Assembly: GCF_000349845.1 (NCBI RefSeq)
Contig: NC_020829.1
Coordinates: 2,425,001-2,489,000, forward strand
Source: Pseudomonas sp. ATCC 13867
GTDB lineage: Bacteria > Pseudomonadota > Gammaproteobacteria > Pseudomonadales > Pseudomonadaceae
Direction of reading: 5' to 3'
Length of the DNA: 64,000 nt
Positions 9,552 to 17,835 of this stretch are shown in pieces. Within the stretch, counting starts at the first letter, position 1. Each line of letters opens with the position of its first letter. Position numbers and translations under genes: made by a program. The notes beneath the pieces are model-generated. The model made no database searches. It worked only from the letters and a program-made list of their open reading frames with translations, and had not been told where the DNA came from.

Positions 9552-10216
9552 GGTCGGGTTTCCTGATGCAGTGGCTCGGCGTCCAGCAGGTTGCGCGCGT
9601 AGCCGATCTCGGTGTCACGGATGCCGTGCTCGAAAGCCGGCTCTATGTGCAGGTGGACTTCGGCGCCGGCGGCGCGCAGCAGCGCGGCGCTTTCCTGCAC
9701 GCTTTCCGGCGGCACATGGGGGTCGTCGTCCCAGCTCGACAGCAGCACCGGCAGGTCGCGCAGCGCCGGCCGGACGGTATCGCGCGGCAGGCCGGGCGGG
9801 CCGATCAGGCCGCCGGTGAAGCTCACCAGCGCGCGGTAGCGGTGGGCACTGCGCCAGGCGAACTCGCAGCACAGGCAGCCGCCCTGGGAGAAGCCCATCA
9901 GTATCTGGGAGGAATAGGGGAAGCCCTGTGCCACCAACTGCGCAGAGAGTCGCTCCAGGCGTTCCAGGGCCTGGGACAGGCGCGGCTCGTTGGCTTCCAG
10001 CGGCGCGATGAAGCGCTCCGGGTACCAGCTGCCGCTGTCCGCCGTGGGGGCGAACCAGGCCAGGTCGGCGCGGCCGAAACGCTCGATCACCAGTTGTTGC
10101 ATCAGCTCCGCCGACTGACCACGGCCATGCACGAGGATGACTGCCAGGCGCGCCTCGTGCGGAGCGGCGCCGAAGACCCGGACGGGCGGTTCGAGGTGAG
10201 GGTTGGGTTGTGCCAT
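9548..10216 (-). CDS. alpha/beta hydrolase, carboxylesterase/phospholipase family
   Basis: The 222-residue serine hydrolase has the family's VILVHGRGQSAEL oxyanion segment, the nucleophile elbow GFSQGG (about residue 111) and a probable catalytic His in FEHGIRD near residue 205. Members hydrolyse carboxylic esters. In this operon it could release a hydroquinone-type substrate from an ester or cleave an acylated ring-fission product; neither can be told from sequence. It is 67 bp downstream of the dioxygenase gene and overlaps the maleylacetate reductase start by 4 bp. Confidence 0.88.
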   Translation of the reverse strand: MAQPNPHLEPPVRVFGAAPHEARLAVILVHGRGQSAELMQQLVIERFGRADLAWFAPTADSGSWYPERFIAPLEANEPRLSQALERLERLSAQLVAQGFPYSSQILMGFSQGGCLCCEFAWRSAHRYRALVSFTGGLIGPPGLPRDTVRPALRDLPVLLSSWDDDPHVPPESVQESAALLRAAGAEVHLHIEPAFEHGIRDTEIGYARNLLDAEPLHQETRP

Positions 10217-10283
10217 TGCGCTTCTCCGGGCTGCCGACCAGCCGTGGCATGGCCGCCGTGATGGCGGCCGCGGGAACGGATCG

Positions 10284-11237
10284 TCAGTCGTATTTCAGCG
10301 ATTCCAGCGAGGCGAGGATTTCCTCGCGCTGGTGGTTGAACTGCGGGGCGATCATGATTTCCGCGCCGAGGTTCTCGTAGCTTTCGTCGATCAGGAATCC
10401 TTCGGGCTTCGACACGGTGGCCTCGAACATCGCGCCGCTGGGGGTGCGCACGTAGATCGATTCGAAGTAGCCGCGGTCCTTGCGCTCGGAGGTGTCGGTG
10501 AAGCCAAGGCCCTCCAGGCGGCGCTTGACCGCGTCCTGCACCAGGTGGTCGGCGACCTGGAACGCGCAGTGGTGCACCGTGCCCTCGCCGTACGACCAAC
10601 TGGCCTGCGGCAGGCGGGACTCCAGGGCGAAGTCGACGTAGCGTCCGGAGCCGCCGTCGCCGAACTGGAAGCGGGTGAACTTGCCGTCGCGGGCGGTTTC
10701 GCCGGCGCTCCAGGCGTCGATCATGAACTCCTGCGAGGGCTCCATCGCCGGTGCGTTGATGACGATGGTGTGCAGGCCGCGGATTGCCAGCTCGGCCGGG
10801 ACTTCGCCGTTGGAGTAGGGCGTGCGGTCATCGTCGGCGATGCCGATCAGCTCGTAGGGAATGCCGCAGGGATGGGCGAAGCTCAGTACCTGCTCGCCGA
10901 AGCGCTCGCTGCGCTTCACCTCGAACCCGTGATCGGCCAGGCGCCTGGCCCAGAAGCCGATGCTGGACGCCGGTACCGACAGGCTGATGGTGTTGATCTG
11001 GCCGTTGCCGCGCTGGCCCTTGCGGCCGAAGTGCGCGACCGGGAAGCAGGTCAGCAGGGTGCTTTCCTCGCCCACGTCGTTGCCGTAGTAGAGGTGGTAG
11101 AAGGGTTTGGAACCGTCGTAGATCAGGGTCTTCTTGACGCTCTTGAGGGACAGGACCTTGGTGTGGAAGTCGTAGTCCTGCTGGGCAGTACCCACGCTCA
11201 GGGTGATGTGGTGGTGACGCTGAATTGCCGCATTCAT
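10284..11237 (-). CDS. VOC-fold hydroquinone-type ring-cleavage dioxygenase (PcpA/LinE-like)
   Basis: The 317-residue two-module glyoxalase/VOC protein resembles PcpA and LinE, which open (chloro)hydroquinones between adjacent C-OH and C-H/C-Cl carbons. Candidate Fe(II) ligands are visible in the expected places: His in HHHITLSVG near the N terminus, His in GTVHHCAFQV (~230) and Glu in TPSGAMFEATV (~280). The start at 11237 (MNAAIQRHHH) is supported by a GAGGAA site and the domain start. Paired with maleylacetate reductase, it defines a hydroquinone route rather than an ordinary catechol pathway. The exact ring substituents accepted are unknown. Confidence 0.9.
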   Translation of the reverse strand: MNAAIQRHHHITLSVGTAQQDYDFHTKVLSLKSVKKTLIYDGSKPFYHLYYGNDVGEESTLLTCFPVAHFGRKGQRGNGQINTISLSVPASSIGFWARRLADHGFEVKRSERFGEQVLSFAHPCGIPYELIGIADDDRTPYSNGEVPAELAIRGLHTIVINAPAMEPSQEFMIDAWSAGETARDGKFTRFQFGDGGSGRYVDFALESRLPQASWSYGEGTVHHCAFQVADHLVQDAVKRRLEGLGFTDTSERKDRGYFESIYVRTPSGAMFEATVSKPEGFLIDESYENLGAEIMIAPQFNHQREEILASLESLKYD

Positions 11238-11315
11238 GATGGGGTTCCTCATGATTTTATTGTTGTCGGTGGCCAAGTCAGGTTGGTACTGCACACGAGG
11301 GCTTGGCGGTTTTCC

Positions 11316-12089
11316 TCAGTGATCGGTGGAGTGTTCTGCGGTGCTCATCGCCTGGTCGACCAGGTCCCAGATGAAACGGCCCGAGGGTTCGCGCTGCTCC
11401 TCGGCGATGTGGGCGACCAGCCCGGCGGCGCGGCTGAGTACGGCGAAGCCACGCATCAGCTCCGGCGGCACGCCGATGTCGCCGAGCAGGGCGGCCACCG
11501 CGCCGGTGGCATTGATGGTGATGTGCCGCCCGGCGGCTTCGTCGATCGCGCCGGCCAGCGCCTGCAGCGCTTCGCAGTGGCGGCCGAAGGTGCCGGTCCG
11601 CGCGGCCAGTTCGAGCAGCGCCACGGCGCGGGGATCGTCGGGTCGGTGCAGGTGGTGGCCGAAGCCGGGGACGGGCTGGCGCTGGGCGCGGTGCTCGGCG
11701 GCGATGCGCCGGGCTTCGGCGGCGCCTTGCTCACCGGCGTCCACTATCCGGCGCAGCAGCCCGGCGGCGGGTTCCATCGTGCCGACGAAGCGGCTGGCCA
11801 CGGCCAGCAGGCCGGCGGCGACACCCGCCTGGAGATTTTCCGGGGAGCTGGAGTAGACCATCCGCGCGGCGATCACGCTGGGCGTCAGGCCATGCTCCAT
11901 CAGGGTCACCAGCACCGCATCGACGATGGTCAGTTCGGCGGCGCTGGGCTGCCGGCCGAAGGTCTGGCGGAGGAACACCTCGACGAAGCCGGCCTTGCCG
12001 ATCAGGTCGTCGACCAGGTTGGCGTCGCGGTAGTGGATGGCGTCCGGGCCGTGGCTGCACAGCTGGGTGCGCGGGGCTTGAGTGCTCAT
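11316..12089 (-). CDS. citryl-CoA lyase / citrate-synthase-like protein
   Basis: The 257-residue protein is about 60% of a full citrate synthase and corresponds to its catalytic part. It carries the conserved PVPGFGHHLHRPDDPRA (active-site His) and AHIAEEQ segments and NATGAVAALLGDIGVP. Short relatives are annotated as citryl-CoA lyase, which releases acetyl-CoA from a beta-hydroxy acyl-CoA. Placed next to an acyl-CoA ligase, it may cut a two-carbon unit from an activated side chain; this is inference. Its ATG overlaps the stop of the ligase gene by 4 bp. Confidence 0.85.
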   Translation of the reverse strand: MSTQAPRTQLCSHGPDAIHYRDANLVDDLIGKAGFVEVFLRQTFGRQPSAAELTIVDAVLVTLMEHGLTPSVIAARMVYSSSPENLQAGVAAGLLAVASRFVGTMEPAAGLLRRIVDAGEQGAAEARRIAAEHRAQRQPVPGFGHHLHRPDDPRAVALLELAARTGTFGRHCEALQALAGAIDEAAGRHITINATGAVAALLGDIGVPPELMRGFAVLSRAAGLVAHIAEEQREPSGRFIWDLVDQAMSTAEHSTDH

Positions 12090-13585
12090 GATGCCTGGCT
12101 CGCTTTCAGGATGGCTTCGCGCACCGCCGGCTTGAGGATCTTGGCCACGGCGCTCTGCGGCAGTACGTCGAAGAAGTGGATGTGCTTGGGCGTTTTCACC
12201 GAGCCCAGTTCACGCTTGACCAGGCCGATCAGTTCGTCGGCGCTGACCTGCATGCCGTTGCGCAGGCGTACCGCCGCATGCACCGCCTCGCCCCACTTGG
12301 GATCGGCGATGCCCACCACCGCGCAGTCGGCTACCGCCGGGTGCGAGGAGAGCACTACCTCGACATCGCTGGGGTACACGTTGAAACCGCCGGTGATGAT
12401 CACGTCGCGCAGCCGGTCGCGCAGGAACAGGAAGCCGCGCTCGTCGAACACGCCCGCATCGCCGGTGCGCAGCCAGCCGTTGACCAGGGTCTTGCGGGTT
12501 TCCTCCTCGGCATTGAGGTAGCCGCCCATCACCAGGTCGCCGCGCACCGCAATTTCGCCTTCCTCGCCCACCGGCAGCGGATGGCCCTCGGCATCGACGA
12601 TGGCCACCTGGGTCAGCAGCGAGGGCCGGCCGATGGAACTGAGGTTGTCGCCGTGCATCTCCTGCGGCGGCATGAAGGTGATGATCTGCGGCGCTTCGGT
12701 TTGCCCGTACGAGGTGCACAGCACCGGGCCGAAGACCGCCTGCGCGGCGCAGATCTGTTCCGGCCGCATGGGAGCGCCGCCGTAGACCAGGTAGCGCAGG
12801 CTGGAGAGGTCGCGCGGTGCGTGGCGTTGCTCCTCGGCCAGGGACTGGATCAGCGTCGGCGGGGCGAAGAAGATCGTCACCCGGTGCCGCGCCGCCGCAT
12901 CCAGCAGGGCGGCGGGGCCGCTGCCGTCGGGGAAGACCAGCGCGCCGCCGGCGCCGAGCAGCGGCAGCATGTAGGTGCCGGTGCCGTGGGTGATCGGCGC
13001 GGCGACCAGGTAGCGGTCGTCCGGCGTCAGGCCCAGTTCGTGGATCTGCGTGACGATATTGGTGTTCCAGGCACGCAGCGGCTGGATGACGCCCTTGGGC
13101 GTGCCGGTGGTGCCGCCGGTGAACTTGATAGCCTGGGCGTATTCCAGCGACACGCCGCCCCGCGAGCGAGGCCCCATCGCCGCTTCGACGGCCACGGCGG
13201 CGTTGCGCTGCAGCACGTCGAGCAGCTCCAGACGCGCCGGGATGCCCGCCAGGCGCGCGGCCATCGACTCGTCGGCGAGCACCAGGCCAGGCTCGGCGAA
13301 CTCGACGATGCGGCGCAGTTCCGGGTCGCCATTGCGCGGGTTGAGCGGCACCCAGACCTTGCCGGCGGCCAGCACGGCGAGCAGGGCGAGCAGGTGGTCC
13401 ACGCTGTTCGCCGCGGCTATGCCGACCCGGCTGCCGGGCAGCGGATCGAGTGCGGTCAGTACCGAGGCGCGGGCCAGCACGGTATCGGCCAGTTCGCGGA
13501 AGGTCAGCGATCCGCTCGTGCCGATCAGCGCGGTGCGGTGGGGGAAACGCTCGGCCGAGCGCCAGAGAAAGTGGATCGGGTACAT
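12086..13585 (-). CDS. AMP-forming acyl-CoA synthetase
   Basis: The product is about 499 residues, of the ANL superfamily. Motifs in order: FTGGTTGTPKGV phosphate-binding loop (~170), YGQTE (~320), GWLRTGD (~400), and the hinge DRLRDVIITGGFNVYPSDVE. A C-terminal lysine is present in SAVAKILK, where the adenylation lysine normally lies. It activates a carboxylic acid as its CoA thioester, probably the operon's substrate or an intermediate. The ATG at 13585 (MYPIHFLWRSAERFP) is the family start; an upstream ATG at 13624 is less likely. It is the promoter-proximal gene of the operon, divergent from the GntR regulator. Confidence 0.92.
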   Translation of the reverse strand: MYPIHFLWRSAERFPHRTALIGTSGSLTFRELADTVLARASVLTALDPLPGSRVGIAAANSVDHLLALLAVLAAGKVWVPLNPRNGDPELRRIVEFAEPGLVLADESMAARLAGIPARLELLDVLQRNAAVAVEAAMGPRSRGGVSLEYAQAIKFTGGTTGTPKGVIQPLRAWNTNIVTQIHELGLTPDDRYLVAAPITHGTGTYMLPLLGAGGALVFPDGSGPAALLDAAARHRVTIFFAPPTLIQSLAEEQRHAPRDLSSLRYLVYGGAPMRPEQICAAQAVFGPVLCTSYGQTEAPQIITFMPPQEMHGDNLSSIGRPSLLTQVAIVDAEGHPLPVGEEGEIAVRGDLVMGGYLNAEEETRKTLVNGWLRTGDAGVFDERGFLFLRDRLRDVIITGGFNVYPSDVEVVLSSHPAVADCAVVGIADPKWGEAVHAAVRLRNGMQVSADELIGLVKRELGSVKTPKHIHFFDVLPQSAVAKILKPAVREAILKASQAS

Positions 13586-13649
13586 GCGGGCTCCTGCGGG
13601 TGGCGGCTGGTGATCCCAGGACAAAAGCCGGATGGGCTTCGTTGATTCA

Positions 13650-13668
13650 AATGTTCGAACATTCGAAT
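13650..13668. promoter_or_regulatory. overlapping palindromes, probable GntR operator
   Basis: A perfect 14-bp palindrome AATGTTCGAACATT (13650-13663) overlaps a second one, ATTCGAAT (13661-13668), in an AT-rich patch between the divergent operon and the GntR gene. The position suggests shared control of both transcripts by the regulator at 13743. Confidence 0.6.
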
Positions 13669-13742
13669 ATTTATGTCAATGCCCTTTTGCCGCGTTATCA
13701 TCGGTGGCATTCCATTGCCCTCCGAAAGGCCCTGACCACGCC

Positions 13743-14513
13743 ATGAAAACCTCGCACGACCTCGACGACGACGTGCTGAGCGCGCCCGCGCCACGCCACC
13801 TCGACCTTGCCCGCAGCCTGATGCAGGACATCCGCAACGGCCAGCCGGCGATCGGCGAACTGCTGCCGACCGAGGCCGAGCTGTGCGCCAAATGGGGCCT
13901 GAGCCGCTACACGGTGCGCCAGGCGATCCAGAAACTCTGCGCGCTGGGGCTGGTGACGCGGCAGGCCGGGGTGGGTACCACGGTGGTGGCGAGCCGGCCG
14001 CAGTCCCGCTACACCCAGTCGATGGACAACCTGTCCGACCTGGTCCGCTATGCCCAGGGCACCCGCTTCCGCATGACCGGCCGCCAGGACCTCAAGGCCG
14101 GGGCCGAGCACGCCCAACTCCTGCGCGGTGCGGCCGGGGGGCGGTGGCTGCACCTGAACGGCACGCGGTTGAGCGCCGACGACGACGGCGAGCCGATCGC
14201 CCTGGTCGACATCTACGTCGACGCGGCCTACGGCGACCTGCCGGGGATCAGCCCGAGCATGGATGTGCCGGTCTACACACTCATCGAGGAGCGCTATGGC
14301 ATCAAGGTCACCCGCGTCGAGCAGGAGATCCAGGGCGTGCTGATCGAGGGCGCGGCGGCCGACTTGCTGCAAGTGCCCAGGGGATCGCCGGGGTTGCGCA
14401 TCATCCGGACCTATTTCGTTCGCGACCGGGTCATCGAAGTGACCACCGGGATGCATCCGGCCAGCCGCTTCAGCTATTCGATGTCGTTCCAGTTGTCCTC
14501 GTCGGCCATGTGA
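13743..14513 (+). CDS. GntR-family regulator, HutC/UTRA subfamily
   Basis: The 256-residue regulator has an N-terminal winged HTH (GELLPTEAELCAKWGLSRYTVRQAIQKL, residues ~40-70) and a C-terminal UTRA ligand-binding domain (…YTLIEERYGIKVTRVEQEIQGVLI…, IIRTYFVRDR). UTRA regulators sense small catabolites and mostly repress neighbouring operons. The ATG at 13743 begins the recognisable protein; further upstream frame extension runs into the intergenic palindromes. It is divergent from the hydroquinone operon and is probably its regulator. Confidence 0.9.
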   Translation: MKTSHDLDDDVLSAPAPRHLDLARSLMQDIRNGQPAIGELLPTEAELCAKWGLSRYTVRQAIQKLCALGLVTRQAGVGTTVVASRPQSRYTQSMDNLSDLVRYAQGTRFRMTGRQDLKAGAEHAQLLRGAAGGRWLHLNGTRLSADDDGEPIALVDIYVDAAYGDLPGISPSMDVPVYTLIEERYGIKVTRVEQEIQGVLIEGAAADLLQVPRGSPGLRIIRTYFVRDRVIEVTTGMHPASRFSYSMSFQLSSSAM

Positions 14514-14770
14514 GAAGAGCGTCCCGTCCACTGCCTTCCGCGCCATGCGGAAAAGGCTTGCCCGGGGTGATGCCCGGGTCGGAGGGCGACAGACCCTTGG
14601 GCCTTTTTTACCACCGAAAGGCCCGAATACGGTGTTCCCGGAATAGGACTCTGAGGCTCGCTTCATGGACCTGCCGGCAGCGTCGTTGCGAAGCGGCTAT
14701 CCTGGCGAGCGCGAAGCGCACGGAACAGACGCTTCGCGGTCATACCTTGTGCGGTAATCGGTCATTCCGG
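14514..14770. other. non-coding interval with one hairpin
   Basis: No gene was found between the GntR gene and the PcaR-like boxes. An inverted repeat (14599-14606 GGGCCTTT with 14617-14624 AAAGGCCC) could form an 8-bp stem, but no T-run follows it in either direction, so terminator function is uncertain. Confidence 0.5.
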
Positions 14771-14805
14771 TTGCGATAATCGCTCAGTCGTATCGATAAT
14801 CGGCC
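14771..14805. promoter_or_regulatory. two PcaR-like boxes upstream of pcaR
   Basis: TTGCGATAATCGCTC (14771-14785) and TATCGATAATCGGCC (14791-14805) share the CGATAATCG core of the 15-bp PcaR consensus GTTCGATAATCGCAC (12/15 and 11/15 matches by eye). They are spaced exactly 20 bp apart, two helical turns, and are consistent with autoregulation of pcaR. Confidence 0.7.
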
Positions 14806-14833
14806 AGAGCCCGCCCGTCAGGAATAACAAGGA

Positions 14834-15676
14834 ATGACCGACTCCCCCCGCGCCAGCCTGCCGCCCCTCGCGCCGCCGATCGTCGCCTCGCCGGCCAGGC
14901 GTATCGAGGCCTTTACCGGCGATCCGAATTTCATGACCTCGCTGGCCCGTGGCCTGGCAGTGATCCATGCCTTCCAGGAGCGTAAGCGCCACCTGACCAT
15001 CGCGCAGATCAGCCACCGCACCGAGATTCCCCGCGCCGCCGTGCGCCGCTGCCTGCACACGCTCATGAAACTGGGCTACGTCACCTCCGACGGACGCACC
15101 TATTCGCTGCTGCCCAAGGTGCTGACCCTCGGCCACGCCTACCTGTCGTCCACGCCGTTGGCGGTCACCGCCCAGCCGATCCTCGACCGCCTGAGCGAGC
15201 AGCTGCACGAGGCCTGTTCGATGGCCACCCTGGAGGGTGACGAAATCCTCTACATCGCCCGCTCCGCGACGCCGCAGCGCCTGATCTCCGTGGACCTCAG
15301 CGTCGGCAGCCGGCTGCCGGCCTATTGCACCTCGATGGGCCGCATCCTGCTCGCCGGGCTGGACGACGAGGCATTGGAGGACTACCTGTCCCACGCCGAC
15401 CTGCAGGTGAAGACCAGTCGCACCGTGCACACCCCGGAGATGCTGCGTTCGAGCATCGCCGAGATCCGCCGGCAGGGCTGGGTGATCATCGACCAGGAAC
15501 TGGAAGTCGGCCTGCGCTCCATCGCCGTGCCGCTGAAGGACTCCGCCGGCCAGGTGCTGGCCGCGCTGAACGTTGGCACCCATGCCGGACGAGTGTCGCG
15601 CCAGGAGCTGGAAACCCGCTTCCTGCCGGTGCTGCTGGAAGCCAGCCGCGAGCTGAGCACCCGGCTGTTCCACTGA
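14834..15676 (+). CDS. pcaR: IclR-family beta-ketoadipate pathway regulator PcaR
   Basis: The 280-residue regulator closely matches Pseudomonas PcaR in the segment IVASPARRIEAFTGDPNFMTSLARGLAVIHAFQERKR and the HTH LTIAQISHRTEIPRAAVRRCLHTL (~residues 55-80). The C-terminal IclR effector domain follows (SVDLSVGSRLPAYCTSMGRILLA). PcaR responds to beta-ketoadipate and activates pcaIJ, pcaBDC, pcaF and pcaK. An AAGGA site lies just before 14834. It stands alone here, unlike the pcaRKF clusters of some Pseudomonas, with pcaK found 45 kb away in this window. Confidence 0.95.
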   Translation: MTDSPRASLPPLAPPIVASPARRIEAFTGDPNFMTSLARGLAVIHAFQERKRHLTIAQISHRTEIPRAAVRRCLHTLMKLGYVTSDGRTYSLLPKVLTLGHAYLSSTPLAVTAQPILDRLSEQLHEACSMATLEGDEILYIARSATPQRLISVDLSVGSRLPAYCTSMGRILLAGLDDEALEDYLSHADLQVKTSRTVHTPEMLRSSIAEIRRQGWVIIDQELEVGLRSIAVPLKDSAGQVLAALNVGTHAGRVSRQELETRFLPVLLEASRELSTRLFH

Positions 15677-15813
15677 GCGACGGCGTGCCTCTTCGGAGGT
15701 GTGCGCCGTGCAGTCGCAGGCGCGGTGCCACGCCGGACTGATCCACGGCAACGAAACCGACGGGCGGCCAACCTAGACTCCGGGACCGCCCATCCCCGCG
15801 AAAGGAGTCACCC

Positions 15814-16986
15814 ATGCACGTGGACATCGCCATCGTCGGCGCCGGCCCCGCCGGGCTCTGTCTGGCCCGCTCGCTGTCCGGCAACGGCCTGTCGATCCTG
15901 TTGATCGAGCGCCAGCCGCAGGCCTGCCTGGCCGAGCCGGCCGAGGACGGCCGCGAGATCGCCCTGACCCATGCCTCCCGCGCCGAGTTGCAGCGGCTGG
16001 GGATGTGGTCGCGCATCGATCCGCAGGACGTCTCGCCGCTGCGCGATGCCCAGGTGCTCAACGGGCCGTCGCTGTTCGCGCTGCGTATCGAGGCAGGGCA
16101 GGCGGGTGCCGAGCAGCTGGGCTACTTCGTTTCCAACCAGGTGATCCGTCGCGCGGCATTCGACGCGGTGCAGGAATGCCCGGATGTCTCGCTGCTCTGC
16201 GGCCGGGCGCTGCGCTCGCTGCGGATGGAGCGCGACGGCGCGCAACTGACGCTGGACGACGACAGCCAGGTGCATGCGCGCCTGCTGGTCGCCGCCGACA
16301 GCCGCTTCTCCGAGACGCGGCGGATGCTCGGCATCGGCGCGAGCATGGAGGATTTCGGCAAGACCATGATGGTCTGCCGCATGGCCCACGAACGGCCGCA
16401 CCACAACGTGGCCTGGGAATGGTTCGGCTACGGCCAGACGCTGGCGCTGCTGCCGATCAACGGCGACCGCTCTTCGGTGGTGCTGACCTTGCCGCAGCGC
16501 GAGATGGCGCCGCTGCTGGAACTGGGCGAGGCGGCGTTCGCCCACGAGATGGAGCGGCGCTTCGACCGCCGCCTGGGTGCGATGCAACTGCTCGGCGCGC
16601 GCCATAGCTATCCGCTGGTGGGGGTCTTCGCCGACCGCTTCGCCGGCCCGCGCAGCGCCCTGATCGGCGACGCCGCCGTCGGCATGCATCCGGTCACGGC
16701 ACACGGTTTCAACTTCGGCCTGCAGAGCCAGCGCCGGCTCGCCGCGGAAGTGCTGGCCACCCATCGGCGCGGCGGCGACATCGGCGGCGCCTGGCCGCTG
16801 CGCCGTTACGCCACGGCCCACCGCCTGGCGACCTGGCCGCTGTACCAGGCCACGCGCCTGATCGTCGGCATGTACACCGACCCGCGTCCGCCGGCGCGCC
16901 TGCTGCGCAACGCCGGCCTGCGCCTGGCACAGGGCCTGCCGCCGCTGCGGCAGGTCATCGCGCGGCATCTGGCGCAGGGGGCATAA
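15814..16986 (+). CDS. ubiM: FAD-dependent ubiquinone-biosynthesis hydroxylase, UbiM-type
   Basis: The 390-residue UbiH/UbiF-family flavoprotein has GAGPAGLCLA at the N terminus, a GDAAVGMHP FAD motif (~residue 288) and the HGFNFGLQS segment. The features fit UbiM, a broad-specificity hydroxylase of the ubiquinone pathway found in patchy distribution among proteobacteria. Pseudomonads normally carry UbiH, UbiI and Coq7, so this could be an extra enzyme. It is preceded by GAAAGGAG. It stands alone, with REP elements downstream. A role in another aromatic hydroxylation cannot be excluded. Confidence 0.8.
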   Translation: MHVDIAIVGAGPAGLCLARSLSGNGLSILLIERQPQACLAEPAEDGREIALTHASRAELQRLGMWSRIDPQDVSPLRDAQVLNGPSLFALRIEAGQAGAEQLGYFVSNQVIRRAAFDAVQECPDVSLLCGRALRSLRMERDGAQLTLDDDSQVHARLLVAADSRFSETRRMLGIGASMEDFGKTMMVCRMAHERPHHNVAWEWFGYGQTLALLPINGDRSSVVLTLPQREMAPLLELGEAAFAHEMERRFDRRLGAMQLLGARHSYPLVGVFADRFAGPRSALIGDAAVGMHPVTAHGFNFGLQSQRRLAAEVLATHRRGGDIGGAWPLRRYATAHRLATWPLYQATRLIVGMYTDPRPPARLLRNAGLRLAQGLPPLRQVIARHLAQGA

Positions 16987-17000
16987 AGGCCCGAGCAAAG

Positions 17001-17172
17001 CATCGCGGACGGAGTCCGCTCCTACGGGAGCGTGCTCTGTCATCGACCATCGCTCCACGCCATCCCAGCGAGCTTTACACGGTAATTCGTCGAAAACGCA
17101 GGGCGTACAACCGCGAGCGGTTATTGCCGGTGACTTCGGCCTTGGGCGGTTCGCGAGCATGCTCGCTCCCAC
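17001..17172. repeat. two REP elements of different families
   Basis: 17001-17025 is a REP of the second family (GCGGAC-GGA-GTCCGC stem ending in GCTCCTAC). 17149-17172 is a variant of the main family with CATG in the loop. They occupy the 307-bp gap between ubiM and the next gene; I see nothing else there. Confidence 0.85.
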
Positions 17173-17293
17173 GAAAGCCGTTCGCTGCGACAGTCGGCCT
17201 CGCGCCGGTGTGGGGCAAAATGAACGATCCAGCCGCCGTCAGAGCGGCTCCTCCTGCGTGCGAAAACCATAACAATCCGATCCAGGGGGCATC

Positions 17294-17614
17294 ATGGCCA
17301 TCTCTTCCAGCGACATCTGTGCGGCCGCCGACGGCCTGTGCGGCTTCGTCGGTTTCAACCGCAAGACGGGCAAGTACATCGTGCGTTTCAGCGAGGACTC
17401 CTTCGGCATGGACGTGGTCGAGGACAGCATCCGGCCAGCGTGCGAGTTCGTCTGGACGTTAGGGACGGGTACGCTCATGACCCTGAGCCGTGAATGCCTG
17501 GAGATTCTCGTCGCGCAGAACATCAATGACCGCCTCAACTTCGGCGATGCGCTGCTCACCTACCTGCGCCGCACCGACCTGCCGGAAATCGTAGCGGAAC
17601 GGCGCCTGAAGTAA
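17294..17614 (+). CDS. conserved-looking small protein of unknown function
   Basis: The 106-residue acidic protein has no signal peptide or membrane segment. Its codon use matches real genes nearby, and it starts with MAISSSDICAAADGLCGFVGFNRKTGKY. The start is preceded by a CAGGGGGC ribosome-binding region. I do not recognise a domain. It is followed by the putA control region, so it is a separate transcription unit. Confidence 0.7.
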   Translation: MAISSSDICAAADGLCGFVGFNRKTGKYIVRFSEDSFGMDVVEDSIRPACEFVWTLGTGTLMTLSRECLEILVAQNINDRLNFGDALLTYLRRTDLPEIVAERRLK

Positions 17615-17835
17615 GTCCCGGCGGCGGGGTGGCCGGTTGCGCCGGTCGGCCTCGCATCTCTCCGGCGCTGCTCCGCCGCGTTCGGCCTTCGGCTGACCGA
17701 GAGCCTGGCCGGGCCTGCAAGGGCGGGGCGCTGGCGCCCCCCGGTCCCGTTCTCCAGGCTGTGCCTGCGGTCGTCTCGGCGAGCGCAACCGGCTGCGCCT
17801 GGCCTATGCTGTTCAGGTTCGCCTTGCATTAAGGT

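Noticed and set aside
12176..13645. 489-residue plus-strand frame opposite the acyl-CoA ligase
   Set aside because: Shadow frame, no motifs, and the opposite strand carries all ANL-superfamily motifs.
14599..14624. Rho-independent terminator of the GntR gene
   Set aside because: The 8-bp stem has its T residues inside the stem and loop rather than after it, so terminator function is not supported.
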